A stretch of DNA of 64,000 nucleotides from Providencia rettgeri (GCF_001874625.1 NZ_CP017671.1:3472001-3536000); one strand, 5' to 3'; positions 53,412 to 61,828 are shown, numbered from the stretch's first letter. Translations and numbers: made by a program. Notes: generated by a model not told the origin, from the letters alone.

Positions 53412-54262
53412 TTAATTAGTTTTTGCAAAGGCTCTTACGGCCTCTTGCAAATCAGATAAGGTTTTTGGGTTTATTTCGTTGGTAGCGCTTGGCATACCAT
53501 TAGGATCGGAAGTAGCGCCCGGCATACTTCCCGTTAAAGCACTAATCAGTTTTCGTCGCTCAGAACGCGGCATTTCCGCTTTAGCCAAGGCTGCATCGAG
53601 CTTACGTATAGCGGCTTGAGGGCTTTCATCACCATCATTAATTTCATCAGCAGCAAGCAACCTGTCAGCAAAACCTTTTGCTATTGCATCACTTGATGCG
53701 ATATAGGTTTCATCATCCATCATTTTGCTAACAACACTTTCAGGCTGTCCACTTCTGGCAACATAGATATCGGCCATTGATTTATCAAAAGGCTCTAAGT
53801 CTGCCGCTAATTTTGCAAAGTCGTGCCGGTTACCAACCCCTATTGACCAGCAGTTATGGATCATCAAAAAGGCACCACGGCCCATTTGTATTTCATCGCC
53901 CGCCATAGCAATAATGGAAGCCGCTGAAGCCGCAATACCTAAGATGTTTACGGTAACTTTTCCTGAGTGAGCACGGAGTAAGTTATAAATCGCAAGCCCT
54001 TCAAACATATCCCCCCCGGACTATTGATATTGACGACAACATCATTGTTCCCAATGGCTCGGAGCGCACCAGAAATACGCTTAGCTGTGACGCCTTCGCC
54101 CCAATAATCTTCACCAATCACGTCTAATACCGAAATGGTGTTGTCAAAACTGGCTGCACGAATACCACTATTCCACTTATCCAGCGCTTTAGGTTTAAGT
54201 TCATAGCTAATCGATGCGCAGGGGCGATCCTCCAGCGCAACTGGCAAATGACTTTTTTTCAT
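53412..54262 (-). pseudogene. ClpP-like prohead protease, frame-shifted in a G tract
   Basis: Two frames share the product: 53948-54262 (MKKSHLPVALED...VVVNINSPGG) and 53412-54008 (MFEGLAIYNLL...). Together they read SPGG-D-MFEGLAIYN and carry the S14 peptidase core, with the nucleophile region IAASAASIIAMAG and MIHN. The minus-strand run CC-GGGGGGG-ATATG has 7 G where 8 are needed for one frame. This could be a mutation, a read error, or a site for -1 slippage on G GGG GGG. HK97-type capsids need this protease for maturation. Confidence 0.8.
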
Positions 54263-54267
54263 TCGAT

Positions 54268-55605
54268 TTACTCCTCGGAATGAGGTTTGTTATATTCAGG
54301 GGAAGGTTTATTATCTTGAGCTGATGGATTGCCTTCAGGAAATAACCAGTTGCTTAACTGTGCCTTGAGTTTTTCTGCTTCATTACCCGCGCTATCTTTC
54401 CCGAGCTGGTCAATCGGCGTAAGGTTAAGTTGAACGGTATAAATATCACCACCGTCAATAGGCGGTAAATTTTCTAACCGTCGTACATCATTTCGACTCA
54501 TCCAGCCATTTTGCAATGCCGTGGTATAGTAAGCTGAGCGACCTGCACTATCTGCGCGTAATAGCCCCTCAACAGAAAACTCCGCGTAATAATCGTCATC
54601 ACTGTCAAGCAAGCAACGATTGATCTCTTGCTCAATATTGACCAATAAGGGACGCAAAGTATTGGTCAGGAATTGCATATTCATCCCCTCCACACTCGAT
54701 GCCCAGCTACTCTGTTTATCCGCATGGCCTACCATAAAGGGCGGCACACGAAACCAGCGACAAATTTCCTCAATACTGAACCCTCGACTTTGTAACAACT
54801 GAGCCGTTTCGGGATTCATCGTGACATTTTGAAATGATAAGTCCGCTTCTAGGATCATGACCTTACCAGCATTCTTAGAGCCGGAAAATGCCGTCAAATG
54901 CTTCCGCAACCGCTCGCGTTGGTCAGATTTCAACGCAGTTTTGGAGGTTAGCAAGCCACTTGTCTGTAATCCGTTTTCAAAGACTTTACCTGCGGCTTCA
55001 TCAGTAGATAACGCCGTTCCGAACACATCTTTACCAATTTGAATAGGTATCATGCCGCAAACACCATCCATACCAAACCCTCTGATATGCATCATGTTTT
55101 TTGAGTCAATGACCCGCTTTACGCCTTTCGATGCTGTGTAGGTATACTCTAATTTTCCATTTTCCAACCGCTTTACAGTCATGTTTTGAGGTAATAGCGG
55201 GTTCAATGACACCAACTTTGGACCAATATAGAGCTTTTCTACAAAAGCATTACCCCGCAAACATAAACTGGCCACAACCATCAACATAAACCGCGAGGGG
55301 GTCATTTCTGAATTTGGCTTGCGGCAAAGCACCCGATATGCTGGATGATCTTTAGCTAGCACACGAGAACCATCCTCCTTGGTTTGGTATATTTTTAGCG
55401 GTAATGTTGAAATTGACTCACTCAGTAATCGGACGCAAGACCAGACTGCAGAAAGCTGCAATGCATTATCCGCAGTGACGATTTTCCCACTACTACTTTT
55501 GCCTGACCATTCAGCCCAAAAGGTACCATCGGTGAGGCTCATTGGAACACCCATCCAATTCAGTATTGCCGATTTGATTCGCCCCGGCTTTTTCATTTTG
55601 CTCAT
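54268..55605 (-). CDS. Portal protein (HK97 family)
   Basis: A 445-residue portal: ADNALQLSAVWSCVRLLSES, YHLRG-like MMHIRGFGMDGVCGMIPI and QSRGFSIEEICRWFRVPP are the family blocks. It overlaps no neighbour and lies between terminase and protease as in HK97. The last 40 residues are polar and Pro-rich. Confidence 0.95.
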   Translation of the reverse strand: MSKMKKPGRIKSAILNWMGVPMSLTDGTFWAEWSGKSSSGKIVTADNALQLSAVWSCVRLLSESISTLPLKIYQTKEDGSRVLAKDHPAYRVLCRKPNSEMTPSRFMLMVVASLCLRGNAFVEKLYIGPKLVSLNPLLPQNMTVKRLENGKLEYTYTASKGVKRVIDSKNMMHIRGFGMDGVCGMIPIQIGKDVFGTALSTDEAAGKVFENGLQTSGLLTSKTALKSDQRERLRKHLTAFSGSKNAGKVMILEADLSFQNVTMNPETAQLLQSRGFSIEEICRWFRVPPFMVGHADKQSSWASSVEGMNMQFLTNTLRPLLVNIEQEINRCLLDSDDDYYAEFSVEGLLRADSAGRSAYYTTALQNGWMSRNDVRRLENLPPIDGGDIYTVQLNLTPIDQLGKDSAGNEAEKLKAQLSNWLFPEGNPSAQDNKPSPEYNKPHSEE

Positions 55606-57348
55606 TTAGATCCCCACTATAATTGGATCATCAAAGAAACCTTCAATATCCCCGTCGTCTTCGTATTCCTCTTCTGATGCACCGATTGCCATTGCGGAAG
55701 CTACAACGCCATCGATACGCCCCGTACTCTTCCTTTTTGCAAATATACGGTTTTCTTTTTGGTCTGCTTCCGTCACAGCCGAGGCTGCGTTCCAGCGTAA
55801 ACAGGGATTTGCATGAATAATAATGGTCTGGTCATCAATTAACCCTTCAAATAATTCAATTGAGTGAGGCATCCACAAGCCAGAATCTTTCGCCTTATAA
55901 TAACCTTGCCCGTGAGGAACTAAGGGTACTGTGACTGCCGCCTCATCTAATTTAGGCTCTAAGTATTTGATCCTGTATTGGTCAAATGCAATCGCGAGCA
56001 AATTTACATGCGCTGTGATTTCAGCAATTCGCTCAGCAACAAACTCATATTTAACGGCATTACCGGGTGGTGTGTGGATAAAGCCTTTTCTAGCCCAAGC
56101 ATCATAGGGAACGCGGTCAGTTTTAGCCCTATCTAACAGGGTGTCTTTCGGTGTCCAGAACTCAACATAAAGATGTTTAATTCTTGGAAAATAAAGCGCT
56201 AACGCGGTTAAATCTCGCGTTCCTGATAAATCTAGGCCGCCATAACATTCCTCGCCTTGTAAATCCTCTAATGTGAACGCCTTCTCACAATTCATCCATG
56301 TATCACCATTTATCCATGGATTATCGGCATCCACCCACTGGCAGAAATTAAGCCGACGGACAATGCTTTCTTTAGCTGGCATGCCTTGGGCTTGCGTAAC
56401 TTGCTCCCGTAAATAACGGTCAGTAAAGGTATAACCTAAAGAGGGGTTGGCTTTTCCCCAGCACGATTCATCTTTAAAGGGGTCGTCACCCTCATCAAGT
56501 GAACAGATATAAGAAAAGAAACTGTCATCTTCAATCGAACCTTCAGCGACCTTTCGACCGTATTCATGGTAGTCATAACATACGCTGGTTTTATCATGGC
56601 CACTGTTAGTGATCATAAATATCAATGCTTGCCGTCGACCTTTAGTTCCAGCACGCATCATTTCAACAACGTTATTATTTTTATGCTCATGAATTTCATC
56701 AATTAATGCGCAATGAGGGCGTGGGCCTGACTGCCCATCGTCAGCACTAATCGGTCGGAAAAATGACCCTGTTTTTAAAAAGGCTAAGTTCCACTCTTTA
56801 CCTGTACCACCTGATTTTGTGATCCGCTGGCTCAATGCGGGTGATTGGTCAACCATTGCAACCGCATCACGGAATAAAATCATAGCCTGGTCTTTCTTCG
56901 TTGCTGCGGCATAAACTTCAGCGCGCGGCTCACTGTCAGCCGTTAAGCAATAAAGACCTACTCCACCTGCTAGAGGTGATTTGCCCGAGCCCTTCCCTGA
57001 CTCAACATACACCATGCGAAAGCGACGAGTGCCATCTTCCATTTGCCAACCAAAAATCGAACCAACCACGAAACATTGCCATGGCAGCAAAATAAAAGGC
57101 TTCCCCTCGTGCTCACCACCATTAAGTTTTAGTACCTTTGCAAAGAAACCAATTGCACGCTGAACTGCATCAATATCCCACACTAAACCTCGTTGTTTAG
57201 CTTCTTTCAGGTCTTTAAGGTGTCTAGCACAAGCATTTCGAATGTCGGGGCCAGCAAGAATTTTACCGTCATGAACGTCTTGGGCATATTGCGTTGCAGG
57301 GTCAACCGAAGTACGCGTTGAGCGGGTCTTCCTCTTCTTCTCCACCAT
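55606..57348 (-). CDS. Terminase large subunit (HK97-type, Terminase_1)
   Basis: A 580-residue motor with Walker A-like ESGKGSGKSPLAGGV (about residue 115), Walker B-like CALIDEIHEHKNN, and the nuclease domain with YGGLDLSGTRDLTAL. It overlaps the small subunit by 47 bases. It pairs with a P27-type small subunit and HNH nuclease, the usual cos-packaging set. Confidence 0.95.
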   Translation of the reverse strand: MVEKKRKTRSTRTSVDPATQYAQDVHDGKILAGPDIRNACARHLKDLKEAKQRGLVWDIDAVQRAIGFFAKVLKLNGGEHEGKPFILLPWQCFVVGSIFGWQMEDGTRRFRMVYVESGKGSGKSPLAGGVGLYCLTADSEPRAEVYAAATKKDQAMILFRDAVAMVDQSPALSQRITKSGGTGKEWNLAFLKTGSFFRPISADDGQSGPRPHCALIDEIHEHKNNNVVEMMRAGTKGRRQALIFMITNSGHDKTSVCYDYHEYGRKVAEGSIEDDSFFSYICSLDEGDDPFKDESCWGKANPSLGYTFTDRYLREQVTQAQGMPAKESIVRRLNFCQWVDADNPWINGDTWMNCEKAFTLEDLQGEECYGGLDLSGTRDLTALALYFPRIKHLYVEFWTPKDTLLDRAKTDRVPYDAWARKGFIHTPPGNAVKYEFVAERIAEITAHVNLLAIAFDQYRIKYLEPKLDEAAVTVPLVPHGQGYYKAKDSGLWMPHSIELFEGLIDDQTIIIHANPCLRWNAASAVTEADQKENRIFAKRKSTGRIDGVVASAMAIGASEEEYEDDGDIEGFFDDPIIVGI

Positions 57349-57769
57349 CGATTTTCACCTTTGAGCGAGCTGCCGGAGTCAAACCGAACTCGACTAAATA
57401 ACTTTTAAAACGGCGATCCGCATCAGCCAACATTGCTACTGCTGGGTGCGCTTTAATCAGAAAATCACCCAATTGGGTTTTTGTTGTATAAGTGCGACCT
57501 TCAATTGCTATCGTGTCGCGTAGCTGAAGAATATCAGCGTAGATATCACAAAGCCTTTCCAAAGCCAAAGCATCGGCAATAGTTAAAACGCCCATACCAT
57601 CAAGTAGCAAGGTTAATTTTGCCCATGCGATTTTTCCCCAATCCGTTAAGTGTTCGGGTGGGCTTGGAATTTCACGCCGAGGTTTGGGTTCTTTGTCGTT
57701 AAGTTTTCGTTTCCCCGGATTACCCGTTACCAATTTCAAGTTGGTCGGTTTCGGGCGTCTTCCTGCCAT
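57302..57769 (-). CDS. Terminase small subunit (P27 family)
   Basis: A 155-residue protein starting MAGRRPKPTNLKLVTGNPGK, the signature of P27-family small terminases. LERLCDIYADILQL and LTPAARSKVKI also fit. It recognises the packaging site. A GGGAGG-type ribosome site precedes the ATG. Confidence 0.95.
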   Translation of the reverse strand: MAGRRPKPTNLKLVTGNPGKRKLNDKEPKPRREIPSPPEHLTDWGKIAWAKLTLLLDGMGVLTIADALALERLCDIYADILQLRDTIAIEGRTYTTKTQLGDFLIKAHPAVAMLADADRRFKSYLVEFGLTPAARSKVKIDGGEEEEDPLNAYFG

Positions 57770-57856
57770 CGGAACCTCCCAGAAAAAAACTTTTCATTTC
57801 GCGGTTGTGCACACGAATGACTACGGTCGGTAATTTAAGGCAAAGGTTTTGAACTT

Positions 57857-57880
57857 TTACCCCGCCCCTACCGTTATGAT
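57857..57880. other. GC-rich element upstream of terminase (possible cos)
   Basis: CCCCGCCCCTACCG at 57860-57873 is a short G+C-rich block in an AT-rich 120-base gap between the small hypothetical gene and the small terminase. cos sites of HK97-like phages lie here. Only position and composition support it. Confidence 0.3.
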
Positions 57881-57892
57881 TTCAGATTGAAA

Positions 57893-58105
57893 CTATTTCA
57901 AGTGAATATCAGGCGCATCAGTAACCATGTCATTAGTGCAGGTAAGCTTGACCGTAACCTCTACCGAATTAGTTGCTCCATTGGTGGGTGGTAGGATGAC
58001 CGAGGTTTGGTTACTCAATAGCTGTCCATCCACACTCAATGCATGGCCGACGAAGTGACCATTTTTAAATAGCTTAGATAATTTCACTAACTTTTGATTA
58101 GTCAT
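57893..58105 (-). CDS. Small hypothetical protein
   Basis: A 70-residue protein starting MTNQKLVKLSKLFKNGHFVG; GGAAT precedes this ATG, and a longer frame runs into the HNH gene. Beta-rich, soluble. It begins 2 bases after the HNH stop. No function recognised. Confidence 0.65.
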   Translation of the reverse strand: MTNQKLVKLSKLFKNGHFVGHALSVDGQLLSNQTSVILPPTNGATNSVEVTVKLTCTNDMVTDAPDIHLK

Positions 58106-58106
58106 G

Positions 58107-58460
58107 TTATTTATTCCAATGTGAATTAGGGTCAAGCGGAATACCATCTTCACTGCAGCCGACAACAACACCACTCTTCTCCATGCGCTGCTTAGTAGAG
58201 TTATGATGTGACGCACATAGGCTTTGGTAGTTATTGGTATCCCAGAATAACTTTTGGGCTTTGGCTATCTGTTCGGCACTGCCTGAGTCAAGCGCGTCCT
58301 TCAGTCGGTGTGGAGTGATATGGTCGACCACAGTTGCTGCAGTAATGCGACCTTGCTCTTGGCACATCACGCATAAGGGATGCTTAGCAAGATGGTTAAG
58401 CCTAACCCTTGCCCACCGACCACCGTAGACATTGGTCTTCTTTACCGTAGGGCGCGACAC
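58107..58460 (-). CDS. HNH endonuclease
   Basis: A 117-residue HNH protein: C-x2-C at LCVMCQ, VVDHITPHR (the first H of the motif), and NNYQSLCASHHNSTKQ (N and H). It lies just before the terminase, as in HK97 gp74 and other cos phages, where it is needed for terminase cutting. Confidence 0.93.
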   Translation of the reverse strand: MSRPTVKKTNVYGGRWARVRLNHLAKHPLCVMCQEQGRITAATVVDHITPHRLKDALDSGSAEQIAKAQKLFWDTNNYQSLCASHHNSTKQRMEKSGVVVGCSEDGIPLDPNSHWNK

Positions 58461-59068
58461 AATGGACCGCCTCTCGCTACATCTTCAGCAATAACACTTT
58501 TGATAGTCTGGATCATCAACTTCTCTTGTTGCTCCATTGTCTGTTTTATGCTGATAATATTCATTGCATTAAGACTACCTTTCAGCCTTGCCTCTTCAAC
58601 CTCTTTACCAAGTTCAGTAACCTGACGCTGTAGACCAGATAGGTGTTGCGCTGTCGATTGCTCACTGACAGCAGATGCACATTGAATACCATTTATTTGA
58701 GCTTGCAATTGACTAAACTCAGATTCAACCTGCAGCTTAAACTTTTCGAATTCTGACTGCTCAGTGGAGATAGCTTCACTTGTTCGTAGTATGGCTGCTG
58801 GTGAAGTCAGTGCCTTTTCAGTGTGTTCTTCTGGCGGCAGTACTATTTTCTCTAGTTTGGCTTGTTCAATGCATTCTTCATTAATAAGCACCTGACCATT
58901 TGTAATAAAGAACTTATCAGCACTAAAACCTACGCTTGTTGGCTGCTTTAATCCTGTGCTAACCATCAGCCTTTCAATGCGCTTTAGTTGCGCTTCCAGC
59001 TTATCTAAGTCAGTGCTATCGACTGATATCTTTATAGATAGGGTGGCTATTTCTTTTTTATCTGACAT
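58442..59068 (-). CDS. Coiled-coil protein with J-like C-terminal elements
   Basis: A 208-residue protein starting MSDKKEIATLSIKISVDSTD; the ATG follows GGAGACAG. SADKFFITNGQVLINEECIE echoes the DUF1983-type segment in J (SADTFAIFNN, NNQVFLG). The rest is coiled coil. It could be a tail-associated or assembly protein, but it is placed before the HNH gene; role not known. Confidence 0.6.
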   Translation of the reverse strand: MSDKKEIATLSIKISVDSTDLDKLEAQLKRIERLMVSTGLKQPTSVGFSADKFFITNGQVLINEECIEQAKLEKIVLPPEEHTEKALTSPAAILRTSEAISTEQSEFEKFKLQVESEFSQLQAQINGIQCASAVSEQSTAQHLSGLQRQVTELGKEVEEARLKGSLNAMNIISIKQTMEQQEKLMIQTIKSVIAEDVARGGPLCRALR

Positions 59069-59219
59069 AACTGTCTCCATAAATGAAAAAGCCACCAGTG
59101 ATTAGCTGATGGCCGTACTCCGATTTGGATTAAGTAATAAGTAGTGATAATATCTCGCCGCTGGTCAAGGATGACTGGCCTTACTACAATAATTATAAAG
59201 CTACATTTCCATTAGATAT

Positions 59220-59243
59220 GCCCTTCTATAGAGGGCTTTTTTT
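59220..59243 (+). terminator. Plus-strand intrinsic terminator 1
   Basis: GCCCT-7 nt-AGGGC followed by seven T, on the plus strand, in a region where all annotated genes are on the minus strand. It would end a short plus-strand RNA; a weak promoter TTGGAT-17-TAATAT lies about 70 bases upstream. Confidence 0.75.
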
Positions 59244-59291
59244 ATGTCATTTGATAATCACCAATATAATTGCGCATTTGAAATAACCTGC

Positions 59292-59356
59292 TAGGCTTAA
59301 CGCTGATATTCATCGTAAAGCAATACTTTAGCCTACCGCTGTGTAGGCTTTTTTTT
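59292..59356 (+). promoter_or_regulatory. Attenuator-like element with terminator 2
   Basis: TAGGCT (59292-59297), AGCCTA (59330-59335) and TAGGCT (59344-59349) then eight T. The middle element can pair with either copy of TAGGCT. Pairing with the second gives a terminator, and pairing with the first would prevent it. This is a classical attenuation layout, but no downstream plus-strand gene is seen. TATAAT lies at about 59265, without a good -35. Confidence 0.55.
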
Positions 59357-59505
59357 ATTTGCATACGCGTTTTTCAATATTCTTTTCCGTATTTCGTAAC
59401 AATTTATACCTAGATTATTTAACTTATATTGGTATCATGCTCACGCCCTTACGACATTTGGGTATTCATAATCAAAAATTAGTTCAATAAACTAAATAAA
59501 TCCTT

Positions 59506-59533
59506 TCCCCTTTTCGCAAAAGGGGATTTTTTT
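59506..59533 (+). terminator. Plus-strand intrinsic terminator 3
   Basis: TCCCCTTTT-CGC-AAAAGGGGA then seven T. A perfect 9-bp stem, on the plus strand, just before the 3' end of the Acb2-like gene. It may also stop converging transcription, though no T run follows on the minus strand. Confidence 0.8.
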
Positions 59534-59540
59534 ATTACAA

Positions 59541-59729
59541 CTAACCTAATTTAGCTCGCACAAGGCAATCTTTAGCCTCAAGTAACTTGCGAAGTCCCGC
59601 TGACTTCTCGGCACCATCTGGTAACTGTTCATCCATCTGCTTAGCTAAATCACCAATAGGCTTACTAACCTCTTGCAAGTGAGCTGGTAGATGTTGGTAT
59701 TCAAAATATTTCATGATTGGATTAGGCAT
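59541..59729 (-). CDS. Acb2-like anti-CBASS cyclic nucleotide sponge
   Basis: A 62-residue helical protein: FEYQHLPAHLQEVSKPIGDL, then AKQMDEQLPDGAEKSAGLRK and LLEAKDCLVRA. The pattern (Y/F)EYxHLPxHLQxVSKP...LP-x-G-AE-x-x-x-x-LRKLLEAKD matches the Acb2/Tad1 hairpin family. Acb2 forms a hexamer that sequesters cyclic oligonucleotides, so CBASS effectors stay off. AGGAG lies 6 bases before the ATG. Small size and late-operon position fit known members. Recognition is by sequence pattern only. Confidence 0.8.
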   Translation of the reverse strand: MPNPIMKYFEYQHLPAHLQEVSKPIGDLAKQMDEQLPDGAEKSAGLRKLLEAKDCLVRAKLG

Positions 59730-59748
59730 TTAGTACTCCTGTAGATAT

Positions 59749-59774
59749 TAAAAAGCCCCTGATTTCTCAGAGGC
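59749..59774 (-). terminator. Terminator upstream of the Acb2-like gene
   Basis: On the minus strand: GCCTCTGA-GAAA-TCAGGGGC followed by TTTTT. It ends transcripts from the moron genes upstream and separates the Acb2-like gene from them. Confidence 0.83.
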
Positions 59775-59800
59775 TCAATATTGATTTATTGAATTAGGTT

Positions 59801-60175
59801 TTAAGATGAGTGCTTTTCTTTAAAATAATAACCGATGATAAAACCAAGTGAGGTGCCGAGAGCGCTGATTATGAGTGATAAAACCTTATCCAGCTCAAGT
59901 AAAGATACCTTACTCGCGGCCTCAACAAGCCCGCGATCACTTAATGACTCAATCCATAAAATGGCGCAATAATTATATAAGAGGACAAATAAACCGCCGC
60001 CTGCAATGGAAAAAAAGAAACCACGAACAAAAAACGTTGTTAACCTTCCTCTTGCTTCATTATCAGCTCTAGAAATCTCTTTCTGCTGACCCTCATTTAT
60101 TTTTGCAAATGTTGGCTCATTACTATGAATCGAATTATTTAATCCATCTAGCGCCTTACGTACAGAGTTTGTCAT
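59801..60175 (-). CDS. Two-span membrane protein (moron)
   Basis: A 124-residue protein with two predicted membrane helices, FVRGFFFSIAGGGLFVLLYN (about 48-68) and IISALGTSLGFIIGYYF (about 100-118), and a soluble charged N-terminus. It lies between spanins and the Acb2-like gene. It could act in superinfection exclusion or anti-defence; no family recognised. Confidence 0.65.
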   Translation of the reverse strand: MTNSVRKALDGLNNSIHSNEPTFAKINEGQQKEISRADNEARGRLTTFFVRGFFFSIAGGGLFVLLYNYCAILWIESLSDRGLVEAASKVSLLELDKVLSLIISALGTSLGFIIGYYFKEKHSS

Positions 60176-60185
60176 GCAATGTACC

Positions 60186-60584
60186 TCAACTATTCCCTAT
60201 TTTCTTTAACGCTTGCCCGTAATCTTTTAGTAAGGAGGTTGCGTATTCATTGGAATGAATGGTTGCTTCCATAACTCTTTCAGCAAACTTGTTTATTTCA
60301 TCGATGAGTCGTAGATCTTCTTCGGTACCATTCTGCCGCAGTCTCATCTCCAATTCAGACATAAGCCTTAACGCTGACGTAGATACATCATATAAATCCT
60401 TATATAAAGCATCTCCTTTTGACCTATACCTAGCTAAATCTTCGAGTATTTCCTTTTTACTGGACATATTTATTTTCCATAGCATCCATAATGCGAACAA
60501 TGGGAAAAATATAGCACGAAAAAGGTTAACGATGACCATCTTAAGACTCAAATGATAGTTAGATCCTGTTTTTGATGTGTACAT
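60186..60584 (-). CDS. Membrane-anchored coiled-coil protein (moron)
   Basis: A 132-residue protein with one N-terminal membrane segment (VIVNLFRAIFFPLFALWML, about 17-36) and a cytoplasmic coiled-coil rich in D, E, R and L (ILEDLARYRSKGDALYKDLY). It begins 9 bases upstream of the two-span gene's operon partner and probably works with it. Function unknown. Confidence 0.65.
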   Translation of the reverse strand: MYTSKTGSNYHLSLKMVIVNLFRAIFFPLFALWMLWKINMSSKKEILEDLARYRSKGDALYKDLYDVSTSALRLMSELEMRLRQNGTEEDLRLIDEINKFAERVMEATIHSNEYATSLLKDYGQALKKIGNS

Positions 60585-60593
60585 AGCACCTCA

Positions 60594-60848
60594 CTAGTTA
60601 TTTCTAGCCGCTTCAATCTCTCTAATGGCTTTTTTATCTAAATTGCACTGCTCAATCACCGTTAGTAGCGACTCATTTATCAATAGAGAGTCACCCCAAG
60701 GAAATGTCTCAGGGATGTACTCAGGCAAACAATCATTGAGTAAATGAGCTGGAATGGGCACTGATGGCGTTTGAACGTATTCTATTCGCGTGGTTGTGCA
60801 GCTCGATAGTAGCATCACGAGGAGCATCAATAGCGGCACACTTATCAT
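60594..60848 (-). CDS. Rz1: Outer-membrane spanin Rz1
   Basis: An 84-residue lipoprotein. The ATG at 60846-60848 gives a signal peptide MISVPLLMLLVMLLSSC with lipobox LSSC. An upstream ATG at 60938 would add 30 residues, unusual for a lipoprotein. Its 5' part overlaps Rz in another frame. The periplasmic part is Pro-rich then helical. Start choice is uncertain because no clear ribosome site exists. Confidence 0.75.
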   Translation of the reverse strand: MISVPLLMLLVMLLSSCTTTRIEYVQTPSVPIPAHLLNDCLPEYIPETFPWGDSLLINESLLTVIEQCNLDKKAIREIEAARNN

Positions 60849-61122
60849 CCACAATAACGGTTTTGATAATGGTTTTAACCGTTTCAGAAGCCACTGCTGC
60901 CGCGTCGCGTTCCCTAAGGTTATTTCGTGAGATTTCATTGAATGTTACCGAAAGTTCTAAAACGGTGGACAATATGAATTGATTGGCGGCTAGCTCATTT
61001 GCTTTTTTATCAAACTTATCACTTAATTTGTCATAGTCATTCACAACCCAAACAAGCCAAAATAATAAAATGGCACAAGTGGCCATTAATGCTTTGGTTA
61101 GTATGCTTAATTGCTGCCCCAT
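60733..61122 (-). CDS. Rz: Inner-membrane spanin Rz
   Basis: A 129-residue protein: signal-anchor MGQQLSILTKALMATCAILL then a periplasmic helix (VVNDYDKLSDKFDKKANELA), the i-spanin pattern. It follows the endolysin and overlaps it by 16 bases, and overlaps Rz1 by 116 bases. Confidence 0.87.
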   Translation of the reverse strand: MGQQLSILTKALMATCAILLFWLVWVVNDYDKLSDKFDKKANELAANQFILSTVLELSVTFNEISRNNLRERDAAAVASETVKTIIKTVIVDDKCAAIDAPRDATIELHNHANRIRSNAISAHSSSFTQ

Positions 61123-61463
61123 CGTGCTTTATATCCTCTCACATCGATATGTGTGAATGTCTTATAGCGACCAATGCCGTAGCTATCAGGAAAGATAGAT
61201 TCAAGATAATCAGCCACTATTTTAGGCGCTACATCCTTGACTTTGATATCTGCCGCAGTGCCTAACAAGTGTTGTGATCTAGGCGCGCCACCTACACTTT
61301 TATTATGGTTGGTGCAGCGACGGCCACTGACAATAATTACTGGCTTACTAAAATGGGCACGAACACTTTCAAGTATTTCAACCAACTTAGGTTCAACTTG
61401 ATTTGCTCCGCACCCGTCTTTACATGCAAATTCATTACTATCGAAATGTTTACTTAATTTCAT
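61107..61463 (-). CDS. Endolysin, peptidase M15 type
   Basis: A 118-residue D-Ala-D-Ala carboxypeptidase-like enzyme: PRSQHLLGTAADI (metal-binding H and D) and THIDVRGY (second H). EFACKDGCGANQVEPKLVEI opens the fold. It cuts peptidoglycan cross-links at lysis. This is a different class from the endolysin of prophage 1. Confidence 0.92.
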   Translation of the reverse strand: MKLSKHFDSNEFACKDGCGANQVEPKLVEILESVRAHFSKPVIIVSGRRCTNHNKSVGGAPRSQHLLGTAADIKVKDVAPKIVADYLESIFPDSYGIGRYKTFTHIDVRGYKARWGSN

Positions 61464-61828
61464 TTCTTCACCATAAAAGTAAAAGGCCGCTTAATTAGCA
61501 GCCAGATTGATTTGATTCGGGCTATTAATTTACTAATGACAACAACCGACATGATGTTTCCACCCGCAGAGAAGATAACGGTAAATAAAACACCACTAAA
61601 CAATACATCTGATGATGCTGCTATACGCTCGCCCACCGCCGTTTGATAAATTTGATAAACCCAACAAACAAATAAGACTGTGCCGATAATCGAATCTCGG
61701 CGCTTAGCATAACGACACAAAAACACGGTGATTGCTGAGGCGGATTTAAACAAAATATCAGCAACCCCTAATGGATGAGTATCTATCCAGCAGGCTATGT
61801 CAGTAAAAATCGTTAAGAAGGCATCCAT
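61460..61828 (-). CDS. Holin, phage_holin_3 type
   Basis: A 122-residue membrane protein with three predicted membrane segments and the motif VFLCRYAKRRDSIIGTVL, shared with the holin at 16271-16549, and AGGNIMS near the C-terminus. It overlaps the endolysin start by 4 bases. Confidence 0.85.
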   Translation of the reverse strand: MDAFLTIFTDIACWIDTHPLGVADILFKSASAITVFLCRYAKRRDSIIGTVLFVCWVYQIYQTAVGERIAASSDVLFSGVLFTVIFSAGGNIMSVVVISKLIARIKSIWLLIKRPFTFMVKK

